From Panax quinquefolius (lineage: Eukaryota; Streptophyta; Magnoliopsida; Apiales; Araliaceae): a DNA stretch of 64,000 nt. This document shows positions 37,400-50,148 of this stretch, one piece after another. The translations under genes and the position numbers were made by a program. The stretch lies in the NCBI GenBank assembly GCA_020205615.1, contig CM035168.1, positions 123,031,573-123,095,572 of the forward strand. Direction: 5' to 3'. Below the pieces are notes generated by a model. The model saw nothing but the letters and a program-made list of their open reading frames with translations, did no database searches and was not told the origin of the DNA. Numbering within the stretch: position 1 is the stretch's first letter; the number at the start of each line of letters is the position of its first letter.

Positions 37400-37431
37400 C
37401 TGAATCACTGCTTTTTGTAGCTTGTTTTGAA
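37400..37431 (+). repeat. 32-bp exact direct repeat, copy 2
   Basis: Identical to 36153-36184 and ending TAGCTTGTTTTGAA. It probably lies in or just past the TRM 3' UTR. Confidence 0.9.
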
Positions 37432-38442
37432 AACTTCCCGTCTCAAGTTTTTGCCTTTCAGAATTTTGATATAGTCCCCCTCCACATGCAACTACGGGGT
37501 TATTTGCAAGAACTGTCACTTCTTACTTCTTAGGCAGTTGATTGTAATTCTGTAAATTTAGGCAATATATAGTGTTTTCCAGCGACATGTTCTTTTGCAG
37601 TTTCAGCATGTTGTGGCCCTCTTTGGCACCAAAATACAACAGCAAAAATAATCCCACTTGAGCCATTCGTCAGAGGGGGACCAAAGATCTGCGTCTGTTT
37701 TAGTAATTTTTAAACTTTGAATTTGTCTAAATAATTCATCCAAAAAAGTATGGTTGAATCGGTCAAAAGTAGTGTTTAATGATATTTTCACGTATTTACC
37801 CACATATATAGACAATTAAAAATTACATTTAATATTCATCCTTTTTTAATATTGTAAACAAATTTTGTTGTTTACAAATTATTATTTTTTTTAATTTTTT
37901 TTCTTTAACAAATTGGTCAATAATTAATTTAATGAATATTGTTGTAGTCTCTTTTATTTTGGTTTTATAGACTAATAAAATATTAGTAAAAAAAATAGTG
38001 TTTATTTTAAAATTATATTAATGCTCCAATGGTATGCCTAGATAATCTCCGGCTGTTTACAAGAAGAATGGGGACCGACCTAATCCCCTATTTTTCAGAT
38101 ACTACGCGGAGGACTAGCTCTCTTCCATATTCATACTGATGAGATGAGAAATTGAGAATATATTTCTATTTCAAGGTACAACATGCATTACACATACCTA
38201 CAAGTTACAACACTAGAATATAAATAAATTCACTAAAACAAGCAAATAAAGCAAGTCAGTAATACCCAACTACAAAGAGACTATTTCCAGGAAATATCAC
38301 CCCCAAAAAACCAAACAAATGAAGCAAGCCATTAATACCCAACTACAAAATACCACCAAATGAAGAAAAACAAACTCAATATCAAAATACAGCATTTACT
38401 CTCTAACGACCCCCCCCACCAACACCCCCACCCCCCAAAATA

Positions 38443-38499
<57 letters not shown>

Positions 38500-38969
38500 T
38501 ACTTATTTTCTTAATCCCCTACTACAAAATATGCAAATATATTCCCTCTCTCAAATTTAAGTTGTATATATAGTTTGGATCAGAGGGAGGAAGGAAAACG
38601 TGAATGTATTTTTTATTTGATCAATCATTCCCATGATAATGACTCCACTAAACATCCTTTATATATTTGAGATTTACAGCCAACTCACCACTAAATGCAA
38701 ATCCAGCAAGGGAAAAACTATAGCTATATTATGTTAAATAATTATATCGGAACGTGCTATTACATAGAATAAAATCAATTAGAATTAGGTACTTACAAAA
38801 GAATTGAGAGAAATCATCTTACGCTTCCGCTGTGCTTAAGGTGAAAGTCTTCCATTCAATTGTCTCAATCTTGTATACGTATGCATAAAATTCTTGAGAC
38901 GATAATTGGGACCAAACCCTGCTTTATTTATATAATAGCTAAGGGTCAAAATCATCCATCAAGATTATA
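37432..38969. other. intergenic DNA between the TRM and STP-like genes
   Basis: AT-rich sequence. Contains a C-rich run at about 38410-38436 directly followed by an (AT)21 microsatellite at 38449-38490. No gene or clear transposon end was seen. Confidence 0.6.
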
Positions 38970-38985
38970 AAACCCTAGGGCCCAT
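38970..38985 (+). promoter_or_regulatory. telo-box plus site II-type motif upstream of the STP-like gene
   Basis: AAACCCTAGGGCCCAT combines a telo-box core and a GGCCCAT core about 240 bases before the STP ATG. The GGCCCATTA string is shared with the AFC1 and TPR promoters. Confidence 0.35.
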
Positions 38986-39226
38986 TATACCAATTACTAT
39001 CAGTAATATTATTTATAGGCTACATAATTAATTACTAAATCCATAAATAAAATGATTAAATTAATACAATATGTAAACTCAATAATTACATAAATAATAG
39101 AGGTCATATAAGGAAATAAAATATTCTAACATATTATATTAACAAAAGTGGAAGAGCTTCTCATCTCACTCAATTTTTACCTTTGGGTTTAACCAACTTT
39201 TTGGGGAAGTAGAAAAGCTTTCAAAA

Positions 39227-42200
39227 ATGGCAGGGGGGTCTTTCACTCCGGCCGGCGTTGCAAAGGATAGATCTGAGCTGTACCAAGGAAGAGTCACCTC
39301 ATACGTGATCATAGCTTGCATTGTTGCAGCCGTAGGTGGTTCAATCTTTGGATACGATGTTGGAATTTCAGGTAATTCACTCCTTTTCCTTGATCAAGTG
39401 AAAGAAATATTCAAGATGTCGGTCCGCAATGATGACTAAAAGTAACTGACTGATGACAATTCAGATAAAACCTGAGAGTTGAGTTTCTGATAACAATCAT
39501 TACTTAACCAAATTTGTTAGTCTGTAATCTATACCGTCTGTCTAATTTGTGCCCGTGATCATAGCTCGTGCTGCTATCAATTCCAACAAATGGAAAAAAG
39601 AACGTAAATAATTGGAACTTTGATCCTTTCAACTCTAAATCTTTATCACCAACCATTAAACTCAAATGACAGGACATTCTCCCAAGTAAACTGACACTTC
39701 ACTCAAACATGTCTCGTCACAGAACAAAATATTCATGCATCAAGATAATGTAATCATATATAATTTTAGTCAGACTTCATAGTAATTTACTTTTTAAACT
39801 CTGGATCTGCATGTGTCACCAGGTAAAGTAGATCTTCCCCTATCCAAAGCAAAAAGGGTGAGGGAGAAGAATCAAAAAGAACAAAAAACATATATTGATG
39901 CAGAACGTGCATCAAACTCAATAAAGGTTGTCCAACTACTTGGTATCTGCTTACAAATCCTGTGTCACCAATCTGTTAAAACAGAGTCCTAAAAATATGT
40001 TGAGAATTCTTACCAATACCCAAACTAATTCAAACATACCACATTCCACCACTGAATATGAATAATTTCTCTTATAAGTTACTTTTCAAAAAATAACATC
40101 TCTTTTAAGTCATTATCCGATAGGGAAAGGAAGTATGAATCTTCATTCTCCCATATACAACTTTCTTTTCTCCACTAATGAATATAATAAGGTCAAGAAA
40201 TCAATGGACTCAAAACGACGTTGATTACTGCAGCAGTTAGAAAGGAAGAAACATACGGCTCCAATATAAAAAGCAATTGACCACTCTTAAGTTGTAACGC
40301 CTGTAATGTTCTACAAGAACCAACATTAAGGTTACAATGTTCCCAAGAGAACAGACAGCTTATACAAAACTCCAAGTGCTAACTCTCATAAGAGCTACAA
40401 ACTCTTCTTCTTTTTCCCCTATTTTGTGGTGATAGTGTAATACATCAAAGAAGCAACCAACTTCAATAACTTTAAGATGATCTTAATTAGGTCTTATGCA
40501 CCGAAGAGATGAAACTGACGAGAGGATTCCAAATCACAGAGCACACTAATTAGATAAAAGGAGAAACAAAAAAAATGAACAATTTAATTGATGAGGTCAC
40601 AAAGAAGGAAGTAGAGGACAAACTTTTCTAAATGTCATTTTGAAAATTAAACAGGTGGAGTGACATCAATGGATGGATTCCTTCGGCAATTCTTCAACAA
40701 TGTATAAGAAAATAAGATGCACGCCCATGAAAACAACTACTGCAAGTACAACAACCAAGGGCTCGCAGCATTTACTTCATCTTTGTACCTTGCTGGTTTG
40801 GTTGCATCTCTGATAGCATCTCCTGTCACAAGGAAGTACGGACGTCGAACAAGTATAATCTGTGGTGGGATCAGCTTTCTCATTGGAGCAGCTCTTAATG
40901 CATCAGCACTCAACCTGGCAATGCTTCTTCTGGGCCGCATCATGCTCGGTGTTGGCATTGGCTTTGGCAATCAGGTGGAATTAAGATACACTGTAAATGT
41001 ACTAAAATTCATCCAAAGCACTGAAGCAGCAGAACAGAAGTAACATACTTATGTTCATAAACTCAATGCTCCATCAAATCATATGCTAACAAGTCATTCT
41101 ACTTAAAACCTTAGAAGGCTATAATAGACATCAACTCTTTCTGCTGTTTGCAGGCTGTTCCGCTCTATTTGTCAGAGATGGCACCAGCTCATCTCAGAGG
41201 AGGCCTCAATATGATGTTTCAATTAGCAACTACTCTAGGGATATATTCACAGCAAACATGATCAACTATGGAACGGATAAGGTCTGGCCATGGGGATGGA
41301 GACTTTCGTTGGGACTTGCTGCAGCACCAGCTCTATTAATGACAGTGGGGGGAATACTTCTTCCAGAGACACCAAACAGCTTAATTGAACAAGGTTTGAA
41401 AGAAAAGGGAAGAGAAATTCTGGAAAGAATAAGAGGAACTAAGGATGTTGACGCAGAGTTTGCAGACATGATAGATGCAAGCGAGTTGGCAAACTCGATC
41501 AAACACCCATTCAGAAACATCCTAAAGAAGAGAAACAGACCGCAGTTGGTTATGGCAATCTTCATGCCGATGTTCCAGATCCTCACAGGAATCAATTCAT
41601 TCCTCTTCTATGCACCAATACTGTTTCAGAGTCCGGGGTTCAAGGGAAATGCCTCTCTCTATTCCTCAGCATTAACTGGAGCCGTTCTTGCTTCCTCTAC
41701 ATTGGTGTCTATAGCCACAGTTGACATATGGGGTCGAAGACCTTTACTGATTGTCGGTGGTATTCAAATGATTATATGCCAGGTAAGAAAACAGTATATC
41801 AAGGTGAAAATATGTGGACATCCGAAAATTGTTCAGAAACTTTGTATCATTTTGAACAGCTAAAAATATATTTATCCTTAAAAACCCCATTTTCGTCATA
41901 TAATATTTCATAGTAGTAACAGCTAAATTGGCATGACGTGGAATCTTTTACATTTCTGAAAATCTAATATCTGACACGTGTTTGCAGAATAAGTTTTTAT
42001 AATGAGATCCTTAAACAATTAGATGATTTAGGGCAAACACAACAGAAACGTATGATCAGTTCATCAAAAACTAAAGCTAATTATGGTTTGCCAACGAATT
42101 TGAAACAGATTATTGTTGCCATCATCTTGGGGCTCAAATTCAGGAATGACAAAGAACTCTCAAAAGGTTACTCAATCTTGGTGGTGATTGTCATCTGCCT

Positions 42201-42567
42201 CTTTGTTGCAGCCTTTGGATGGTCATGGGGCCCACTTGGCTGGACAGTGCCAAGTAAAGTATTCCCATTAGAGACACGTTCTGCTGGGCAAGGAATTACG
42301 GTGGCTGTGAACCTCTTCTTCACTTTCATCATAGCCCAGTCTTTCCTTTCCCTCCTATGTGCTCTGAAGTTCGGATTTTTTCTTTTCTTTGCGTGCTGCG
42401 TGACCATCATGACAATTTTTGTCTACTTGTTCCTACCAGAAACAAGAGGAATTCCTATTGAAGAGACGATACTACTGTGGAAAAAGCATTGGTTCTGGAA
42501 GAAGATTGTGTCTGGGCAGGGCAATGTAAGTAATGGTGGGTCAGATAATTCATTAGAGCATACTTAA
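39227..42567 (+). pseudogene. STP7: STP7-like hexose/H+ symporter, disrupted by a stop and a frameshift
   Basis: Exons 39227-39371, 40655-40974, 41154-41782 and 42109-42567, all with GT-AG borders. The product matches plant STP monosaccharide carriers of the plasma membrane (major facilitator family): VTSYVIIACIVAAVGGSIFGYDVGISG, the [20 protein letters not shown] segment, [52 protein letters not shown] and a C-terminal PETRGIPIEE. SIKHPFRNILKKR favours STP7. Two lesions are visible. TAA at 40705-40707 lies in the loop after helix 1, where relatives read VY-KK. Two extra bases near 41241-41246 shift the frame before the NMINYGTDK segment. Splice sites and the rest of the frame are intact, so it is a young pseudogene, a null allele or an assembly error. 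Confidence 0.85.
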
Positions 42568-42872
42568 CCACATACAACGACAGTTAGCAGTGACTCCAGT
42601 AGGTTGTAAATTTGGGAGCATTCACAAGCAATTCATTACCCAGATTGTGCCGTCTCTCAACAAATAAATATGTCCTGGACTGCTAGACCCCCCAGCTTCA
42701 AGAGAACTAGGTTACTATAGCCAAGGAAAATCACATTCAAACAAATTTCTTGTGTCACAAAAAATAGAATTTGGAAATCAGAAAAGAGTACAAACGTGAT
42801 TTATGTTGCACGAGCGCATTCGTGCTCATAGTAATTATTATTTATGGCCAAAGAGTGCAATGCAAGTCAAGG

Positions 42873-43007
42873 TATGTTTGGCAACTCAACTCAATGCTTT
42901 GGAACTGGAATTGAACCAACATTTGCAGTTGCATAGAATTGAAATTTAGTTCAAATTTAGCACTCAATTGCAATTCCAATGCTAGGAATTGAGTTGTCAA
43001 ACAAAAC
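42873..43007. mobile_element. candidate MITE (about 135 bp, terminal inverted repeats)
   Basis: TATGTTTGGCAACTCAACTC at the left end is matched by GTTTTGTTTGACAACTCAATTC read on the other strand from the right end. Inner parts (GGAATTGAACC, CAATTCCAATGC) are also roughly palindromic. No coding capacity. The target duplication is unclear, so the superfamily is open. Confidence 0.55.
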
Positions 43008-45567
43008 TTAAGTTCAGATGGTAGGTCTACACCATTGGCATTGTTGTTTCAACTGATAATTAGGTCAGGAAGCAGCTTTTGAAGGATAGGAAGGTGTTTG
43101 TGATTTCTGAGGGGTATGGATACCAAAGGATGCTGTATCATTTTAGTACTGCAAACATGAGATGGAGAATGTCCAAAACAAATTAAAAACACATTATTCC
43201 TTTTGAGTCCTGACACAGATAGATCTCCCTAAAACCCCATGGCGCGGACCATGTACAGTGTAACTGTGTAAGTGGTCCTATGAACCCAACCTGAAAGAGT
43301 TTCACAACTGAATCTCAAATATTATAGGCACTGCAAGTGGACCTCTACATGCTTCTATGGTTTACTAAGTCGCAACCGAGCAGCAGGATTTAGTCGGTAT
43401 GTTTTCCCTTCACAATACTTGTAAAGTATCAAACATTACTTGTATCTCCTGAAAATGCAATGATAAGGCTTGTTCGAAATAAAGATAAACAAAAAGGTCA
43501 CCAGTTTAGGAATTTCAAGTGCTCTTAATTCAGATAAGGTCTCTATCAAATTTGTAGTTCGTTCTGTTTTTCTCAGTGAGGAAAAATTGTGTCAGGTTTA
43601 TCTTATGGCTAGTGTTAAACTGAGAAGTACAACACATTAAACACATTGCAGTGTTCAGGACAAACACAATAGAGCTCCTAGGTCATGCAATCTACACAAA
43701 CACTAAACACAGAAGAGACGAGTGAGAGTCTAAAACAAAGACCATAAAAGAGGCTGCATTTAATAATGATTGTGGTAGGTGCCAGACCCACAGGCAAATA
43801 CAGATTATCCAAATGCATTAATGCACAGGATGTTTGACAACAGGATCCTCAAAATCAGGCCTCAATATAGAGACAATGCCTGAACAGTGGATCATATGAG
43901 CAATTGGACATTAAGGCTTGACAAGAATGAATAATTCAAAGATCCAAAACTCTACATGCTATACCACATATCTCAATATAAAAATATGCTTTAAAAACAA
44001 AACAAAAAACAAAAAAATGGGTTTGTTTTTTAAAGGCATAGTAGTAATTAATCTGACACAGAACCACTGGAATAATACTAACCTGGTTACACAATGAGCA
44101 ATAATAAATGTACTTGTTAAATAACCCTTTATTCAAGAATCATCACAACTACTCTTCAGGCTGTACCTGCAAAGGAACAAAGCACAATATTACAATATAG
44201 CCAATAAATACATAACTTAGTTATACGTAGGAAAGATCCACGAGATGTGATTACACATGCTTTTAGGAAGGCACAATCTCATCCTTGCAGAGCAGTTTAG
44301 CGAGTTAGATTCAATACGGAAAATGAAGCTCAGGTCTATCTTTGAAATGATATTCACACTGTAAAGATTGCGTCTTTTAACCTAACACTTGAAGCAAAAA
44401 TTCAACAAATGTTAGGAAAATAGTATAAATAGAAAGGACATCCATTGCAGTTACAATGTTCAGCAACATTTACCTCCAAGGATTCAATGAAATGAAATTT
44501 AAAACTTCTACTTATCAATGCAACTCTGGAAATTTTAACTTAAGATATGAATTTCACAAAAAAACAGATTCAAAATCTGACTCATAAAATCCAAAAAAAC
44601 AATCAGATAGTCGCATAGCCACCCGCAAGAGCAACAATTCGGAATCAAGTCAAGCCAACCACACTGTGACTCCAATAACACTTCAGACACATGTCATCTC
44701 ATTTTAGTTGGAATTCATTTATTTCCAATTCTTCGATTGGCAAACTACCACAATTCCACTCAAGATCTTAATGTAAATGTGTTATTTATAGAAACTCCAA
44801 ACTGTAAATGAAATGTAACTACAGGCAGGAAATGAAATAACAACTTTTCCCGAAACATCTCAAAGGGCTGTGACCGAATTAGCTTATTTTGAAATCTGAG
44901 TATCAACAAATAACCACGCACCGTGTTTGAGCTTAAGATGTCATCAACCAGAAACAAAGAGTCGGTGTTCAACATAATAGTTTTATTTCATCATTAATCA
45001 AGTCATGGTAGACCTGTTTGATTTCATTATATCATCTTCTTATCGTTCTAATCAAAGAGTAAAATAAGTTAAATACTCAAGAAATTAAACAAAGTCATAG
45101 CACCTACTACTGTATCTAAATTAAAGGAGGCACATGAAATAAACAAGATATCAAATTTATCCTTAGAAAATTGAATTTTTATTAGATAGAAATTGAAGAT
45201 TACATGAAAACACTTATAATAAAGGAATCTCCTATAATCTCTACTGCTGGTTAAGGAACAATAAACCTGTAATAAAACTCAATACCCACACCGACACCAA
45301 CCCTTTCAATGATTGACCATTTATACAGTGATCATATCGAGATTAACATACTAGAAAATAAAAACTAATCCTAGCAACTTGTAATATATTATATGGGAGA
45401 AGGTGAAAGCACCAGACTTCTGCTTCACCCGATCGTTTCATTTGCTTTCTAACTCAAACATCCTGTTGAAAAAATAAAGGAAGTAACTTTGAGCGAAAGC
45501 AAACCAACATTTAATAAGGATCATCGACAATTCAAGTTGGAATCACTAATTTCCAAATCGGCGATAT
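43008..45567. other. region 3' of the PNRC-like gene
   Basis: No coding frame of note. On the minus strand TTCCTTTGCAG near 44165 looks like a splice acceptor and is followed by GAATAAAGGG, a possible poly(A) signal, so the PNRC-like transcript may carry an intron in its 3' UTR reaching to about 44.1 kb. This is a weak inference. Confidence 0.35.
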
Positions 45568-46056
45568 TTAGATCAGGTCGAGCCTCAGCAATCGACGCAG
45601 ATCAATTGTTGCCGCATCGTTACGCTTCTCTTTCTTCTCAAAAAAAGCCGGAATTGGAAGCGAACTTGGCGGGGGAGATGCAAAAAACGATGCCGAACCA
45701 GCATAGAGTCCACTAATCTGCCTCTGAACTGTATCTGGATCAGGTCCTAATCGATCCGTTGAAGATAAAACCAAATCTTCATCAACAAAACCTAACTTCA
45801 AAGCCTCTAACACTTCGCCGCGTTTAAGAATCTTCACTTGTCCCATTACCAAGTTTTTGACAGGAGATCTCGCTTCCACCATCCGACTCTGGACTTCGCC
45901 TCGATCTCCGCTAACTGGGATTCTCTTTCGACGGCGAGATCGCATCTGGTTAAAATTAGGGTTACGGCGAGGGGTGGGTGGAGGAGATTCAAGAGTTTGG
46001 ACGTGGTACCGATTGTACCGGAGACAATCTTGTGGACGAAGAATAGCAGTGCCCAT
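45568..46056 (-). CDS. small plant-specific protein with a PNRC-like SPPPSSLPIPAF motif
   Basis: A 162-codon single-exon frame. The start is the MGTAILRPQD methionine, because the longer frame upstream has no family features and MGT-ILRPQDCL is the N-terminus I recall for this plant family. Conserved blocks in order: RPQDCL (7-12), a basic RSRRRKR stretch (39-45), VMGQVKILKRGE (70-81), DRLGPDPDTV (101-110), YAGSA (118-122), SPPPSSLPIPAFF (127-139) and DLRRLLRLD (152-160). The proline motif resembles that of PNRC proteins, whose animal members bind the decapping factor DCP1, so a role in mRNA decay is a hypothesis. In this family the end is usually LLRLD or LLRLE; two residues are added here. 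Confidence 0.75.
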   Translation of the reverse strand: MGTAILRPQDCLRYNRYHVQTLESPPPTPRRNPNFNQMRSRRRKRIPVSGDRGEVQSRMVEARSPVKNLVMGQVKILKRGEVLEALKLGFVDEDLVLSSTDRLGPDPDTVQRQISGLYAGSASFFASPPPSSLPIPAFFEKKEKRNDAATIDLRRLLRLDLI

Positions 46057-46113
46057 ATCTGTAGGAAAGTTAAAAAATCGAGGGGGAATTCTTCTAAAAC
46101 AGGAATAATAACG

Positions 46114-46123
46114 TTTAGGGTTA
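46114..46123 (-). promoter_or_regulatory. telo-box in the 5' region of the PNRC-like gene
   Basis: TTTAGGGTTA on the + strand (TAACCCTAAA on the gene strand) lies about 60 bases before the start codon. A TATATATA string at about 46150-46158 is a possible TATA box. TTTCCTACAG just before the ATG also looks like a splice acceptor, so a 5' UTR intron is possible. Confidence 0.4.
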
Positions 46124-46639
46124 TATGTTAGAACTGCGAGTTTGGTAGTAATATATATAGGCTGCAAGTTTGGTATACGTATTAGGTGGTTTTTATCTTT
46201 TCTTGTTTCGCTATTAAAAATGTATATAAGTATATAATGGGTGTAGTTAGTATAAAATTTAATTTTAATCAATCTATTAATACATTATACAATATCGATA
46301 TTTAATACTACATGATTTTTAAAGCCTTAAATTATTTATTAAAGCAACTCTTTTTCAAGATTAGGCATGTCATTTATTTTATGGTGACTTTTGATTGCTA
46401 TATGAATATATAAATAAAAAAGAAATCACATGTGTGGATGGAAATTAAAATAGTTATAAATTAGTGTACATACTTGTTTTATAATTTGAATGTAATTATT
46501 TAACTCGTAATCTTTGAAATAATACAAATAATAATTTTGACTAAACAATCCATTAGATGCACTCCTTATCCTTAAATGGGCCATTTGTTACCTATAAATA
46601 TATTGAACAATTAAATATAATAGTACATTTTAATAAAAT

Positions 46640-46910
46640 AATATAAAAAAAGTGCACTCATTAAATATTTACATAATTAATGCAAATACAATACTTAATT
46701 ACAAAAAGAGTGTAATCCCTTTAATTATGCACACGATTTTCTCCACCATCTATCCCACAATTTTCTCCCTATCTCTCCCACGATTTTCTCCCACTCCATT
46801 TTTATTTTTCTTCTTCTTCTCCTCCTCCTCCGCCTCCTCGTCCAACCCCCTCCAGCCTCCGCCTCCCTCCTCCCTCCTCCCGCCACCCCCTCCCTCCCCA
46901 CCCCACCCCC
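46640..46910 (+). mobile_element. truncated second copy of the left-end TIR element
   Basis: AATTACAAAAAGAGTG, CCTTTAATTATGCACACGAT and the following CCCACGATTTTCTC repeat the layout at 695-825, and the pyrimidine tract follows. It stops at 46910 where LTR A sequence begins, so its right part is missing. Confidence 0.6.
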
Positions 46911-47227
46911 AGAGACCCCAGATTTTATTAATAAAGATTTAAATTTTGTGAAATAATTTTTAATATTATGGTGTGAATTTGAGATAATATTATAGTTGTG
47001 GGTAGTATTTATAAATTTTGCAAAGATGCAAGTGGTTATATTATATTCGATTGGTGGGGAATATTAGGTTTAGCAGGGGAATATTCAGACAACTACTCAA
47101 TCATTAGTGGACCCCACAATGTAATTATTATCGGATTGAGAAAACGACAAAAATATTTTATTGAAATAACTGCGGAAGTTTTACTGGTTGATCTTTGTTG
47201 AACTACTTTCAGTAGAAAAAAAACAGT
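46911..47227 (+). repeat. LTR A fragment (first ~310 bp)
   Basis: GAGACCCCAGATTTTATT onwards matches the start of LTR A (17333 onwards) and ends at the ACTTTCAGTAG position, where the LTR should continue for 2.1 kb more. Confidence 0.75.
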
Positions 47228-47566
47228 TGTAAGACCCAACTTATTATTAATGAAATTTAATTTTCTATTTATTATTTTGAAATAGTAAGGTTGATTTGAT
47301 TAATGTGGATAGTTAGGGGTAAAATACGCAAATATTTCAAAATAAGCAAGTGGTTATAAAATATTCATTGTTATTCGGAGAATATTCGTACATTATTGGG
47401 AATATTAGATGCGACCTAGCAAGATAATGTGTGGGACCCATAACTGAAAGCGATTGGATGAAGAAAGCGATAAATATAAGTTGTTTAAAAATAATTGGCG
47501 TGTAGTTATTCACAGATTATCTTTGTTAAAATACTTCGGTGGTTAAAAACACGAAGACACGGTAGA
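47228..47566 (+). repeat. LTR B fragment (first ~340 bp)
   Basis: TGTAAGACCCAAC onwards matches the start of the B-type LTRs and stops at GAAGACACGGTAGA, where inverted element D starts. It could be the missing left end of LTR F. Confidence 0.7.
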
Positions 47567-50148
47567 TGTGGCGCCCCAAAATAGGTATACACAACACCCA
47601 TTCTGAGTCGCCAAATACGTAGTGCAAGAAGCAAACTACAACTTCAAATGTCGTGTGAAATACGACAACAATATATCTTGTGAGTTTAAATATAATATTG
47701 TCTTCAGACAATATCCACACGCAAATAAATCCCCATCATAATTATTGATACATTATTTTACAAAAATGGTGAGGACTACTAAACAACTCTCTCAGAACCT
47801 TCATTCCATACCCCCACTAGTCTTTCATTACATTCTCGCCTCCGAGAAGAAAAATGGAACAACAAGGAAAAGGGTGAGCTCAACTAGCTCATAAAGAATA
47901 CTATGACTAAGATAATATACAACAAATTATCGTTAGTCTCCGATAGGGAAAATCTGATAGAATACAATGACATGAAGTTTCGGATCAATATTCGCAATGA
48001 AATAATAATTCATAGAAGAATTACGTAGAGAATGAAATCTACTATAATCTATGAATTTAACAGATCCATCATCAATATTTTATCCTCAGTAACATCAATC
48101 GATATTCATCTCGAATCAAATATTCATCTTTGCACCACTGAGCCAAAGATATTCTTCAGAAATCATTCATCTTTGCACTCTGTGCCAAAGATATTCAATA
48201 ATATCATCATTTAAGACCGAGGATGATGAAAATATTTTAAAAAACGAATCCGATTGAAACAAAATAACAAGGATTAAGGATTAAGGATTCAGTACTTTGT
48301 TTTATCCAGTATCCAACAATACCTCAAAAATAATCATAGTGGTGTAAAATTCAAGAATGATCGAAAAACATGGATACAATCAAAACTAGTATCCGGAATA
48401 GATAATTTTGGACGAAAAGAAGAAATTTTATTTTTCGATGAATAGTCAGATATCGTGAATAGTGCAGATATCGTGAATAATAATCAGAACACCAAAAGAT
48501 AGAAATTCCAAAAAAACATTTTCACGCTTCATGAATAGTACTCGTGAATAGTAAACTCGTGAATAGTAACTTCGTGAATAGTAACTCATGAATAGTAACC
48601 CGACATGAAAAAGTTCCAAATTTGATAAAACTTGAGATCAACATTTCAAAGATAATGATATTGAAGAAATAATATCATTACGAAAAAATAATATCCCTTA
48701 CCTCAAAGAATCAAGATTGGCGGAAGGAAAGGGCTCAAGTGATCTTTGAATGAAACTTATCTTGAATAAAGAACTCTCAAAGTATCTAAATACTCTACAA
48801 AATACATTTCAATAATATAGAGAGAGAAGAGAAAACTTTGTTTTACGGTGTGATTTTCAATTTAACTTAAAGCCCTCTATTTATAGGAAAATGTTAAGAC
48901 GTCAAGCAGACTTAACCTCGCAACCCGATGGCTTTTTACTCGCTACTATTGCCACCCACCACATTTGAAATAAAATTCAGCACATTTTTCACCAACCACA
49001 AGTAGGGCCCACCAATTCTAGAATTTTCCACCAAAATCATTTATAACCTAATTTTCGAATGGTCACCTCTTAAAATTCATAATAAATTATACGCTCATTT
49101 TTAACGGTTCAAAATTTGTGGACATATACTCAACTTATATATGTATAACATATCCAAAAATTACAACGATCCAACGGTCGGATTAAATATTATAACTCAC
49201 ACAATAAAGTCGTAATAATAACAGATTTGATCTTTTAATACCTCCAATCAGGACAAAATACAAATAAAACATCTCAAACATTAATTCCTTCATTAATAAC
49301 CACATAAATAAATCCATCATTTATATTCATATAAAATAAATATTTCCTTATCATATGAATCAATAATTAATTATTCACAAATAATATTACGAGAATCACA
49401 TTTATGACAACCAGTTGTTAAGGAAAGAGGGGCTTTCCAATAAGGATCTCTCTTCTGGCGCCGCAATTAGGTGACCAAACCTCTCCTTAGATGTAACTTT
49501 CTAGACATTGCCAATAATGTTATCTAATAATATTATTCAAATAATATGAATTATTGATCCGATAATGGGAAATCTTTGTGCAAATGACAATTATTGAAAC
49601 AAAGAATAATATAAAATACCAACGCAAGACAATTATTGAATCAATAAAATAAACTATTGAGCAGTAATTCTTGTAACAATTATTGAGTAGTGGCTTCTTC
49701 ACGTAAGGATCTATAATTCAACAATACTGCATGCAATACTGGTGTCTTCTTTGTGCAACCACGTAGACATCGTATTTTAACCACCGGGTATTCCAACGAT
49801 CTTACTCGGTAACAATTACTACCGTTATTTTTAAACAACTTATATTTGTCGTTTTCCTCATCCAATCGCTTTTTCGTTATGGGGCCCACACATTGGTCGC
49901 TGGTAAATGCATTTAATATTCACAAAGCATTTAATATTCCACGACCAAACGAATATTCCCGAAGCGATTTAATATTCCACGACCAAACGAATATCCCAAA
50001 CAAAAATGAATATTTTATAACCACTGCTTATTTTGAAATATTTGCGTATTTAACCCTTAACTATCCACATTAATCAAATCAACCCTTACTATTTCAAAAT
50101 AATAAATAAAGGAAATTCCTTTTATTTAAAAAAATTCGAGGTCTTACA
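47567..50148 (-). repeat. LTR of element D
   Basis: 2582 bp, inverted. At the left it shows TGTGGCGCCCCAAAATAGG (LTR end) and at the right AGGTCTTACA (LTR start), followed by the inverted polypurine tract CCTCCCTCCTT. The promoter-like TATAAATAG lies inverted at about 48877. Confidence 0.8.

Noticed and set aside
45838..46131. Plus-strand frames over the PNRC-like gene
   Set aside because: Shadows of the minus-strand gene, whose conserved blocks decide the strand.
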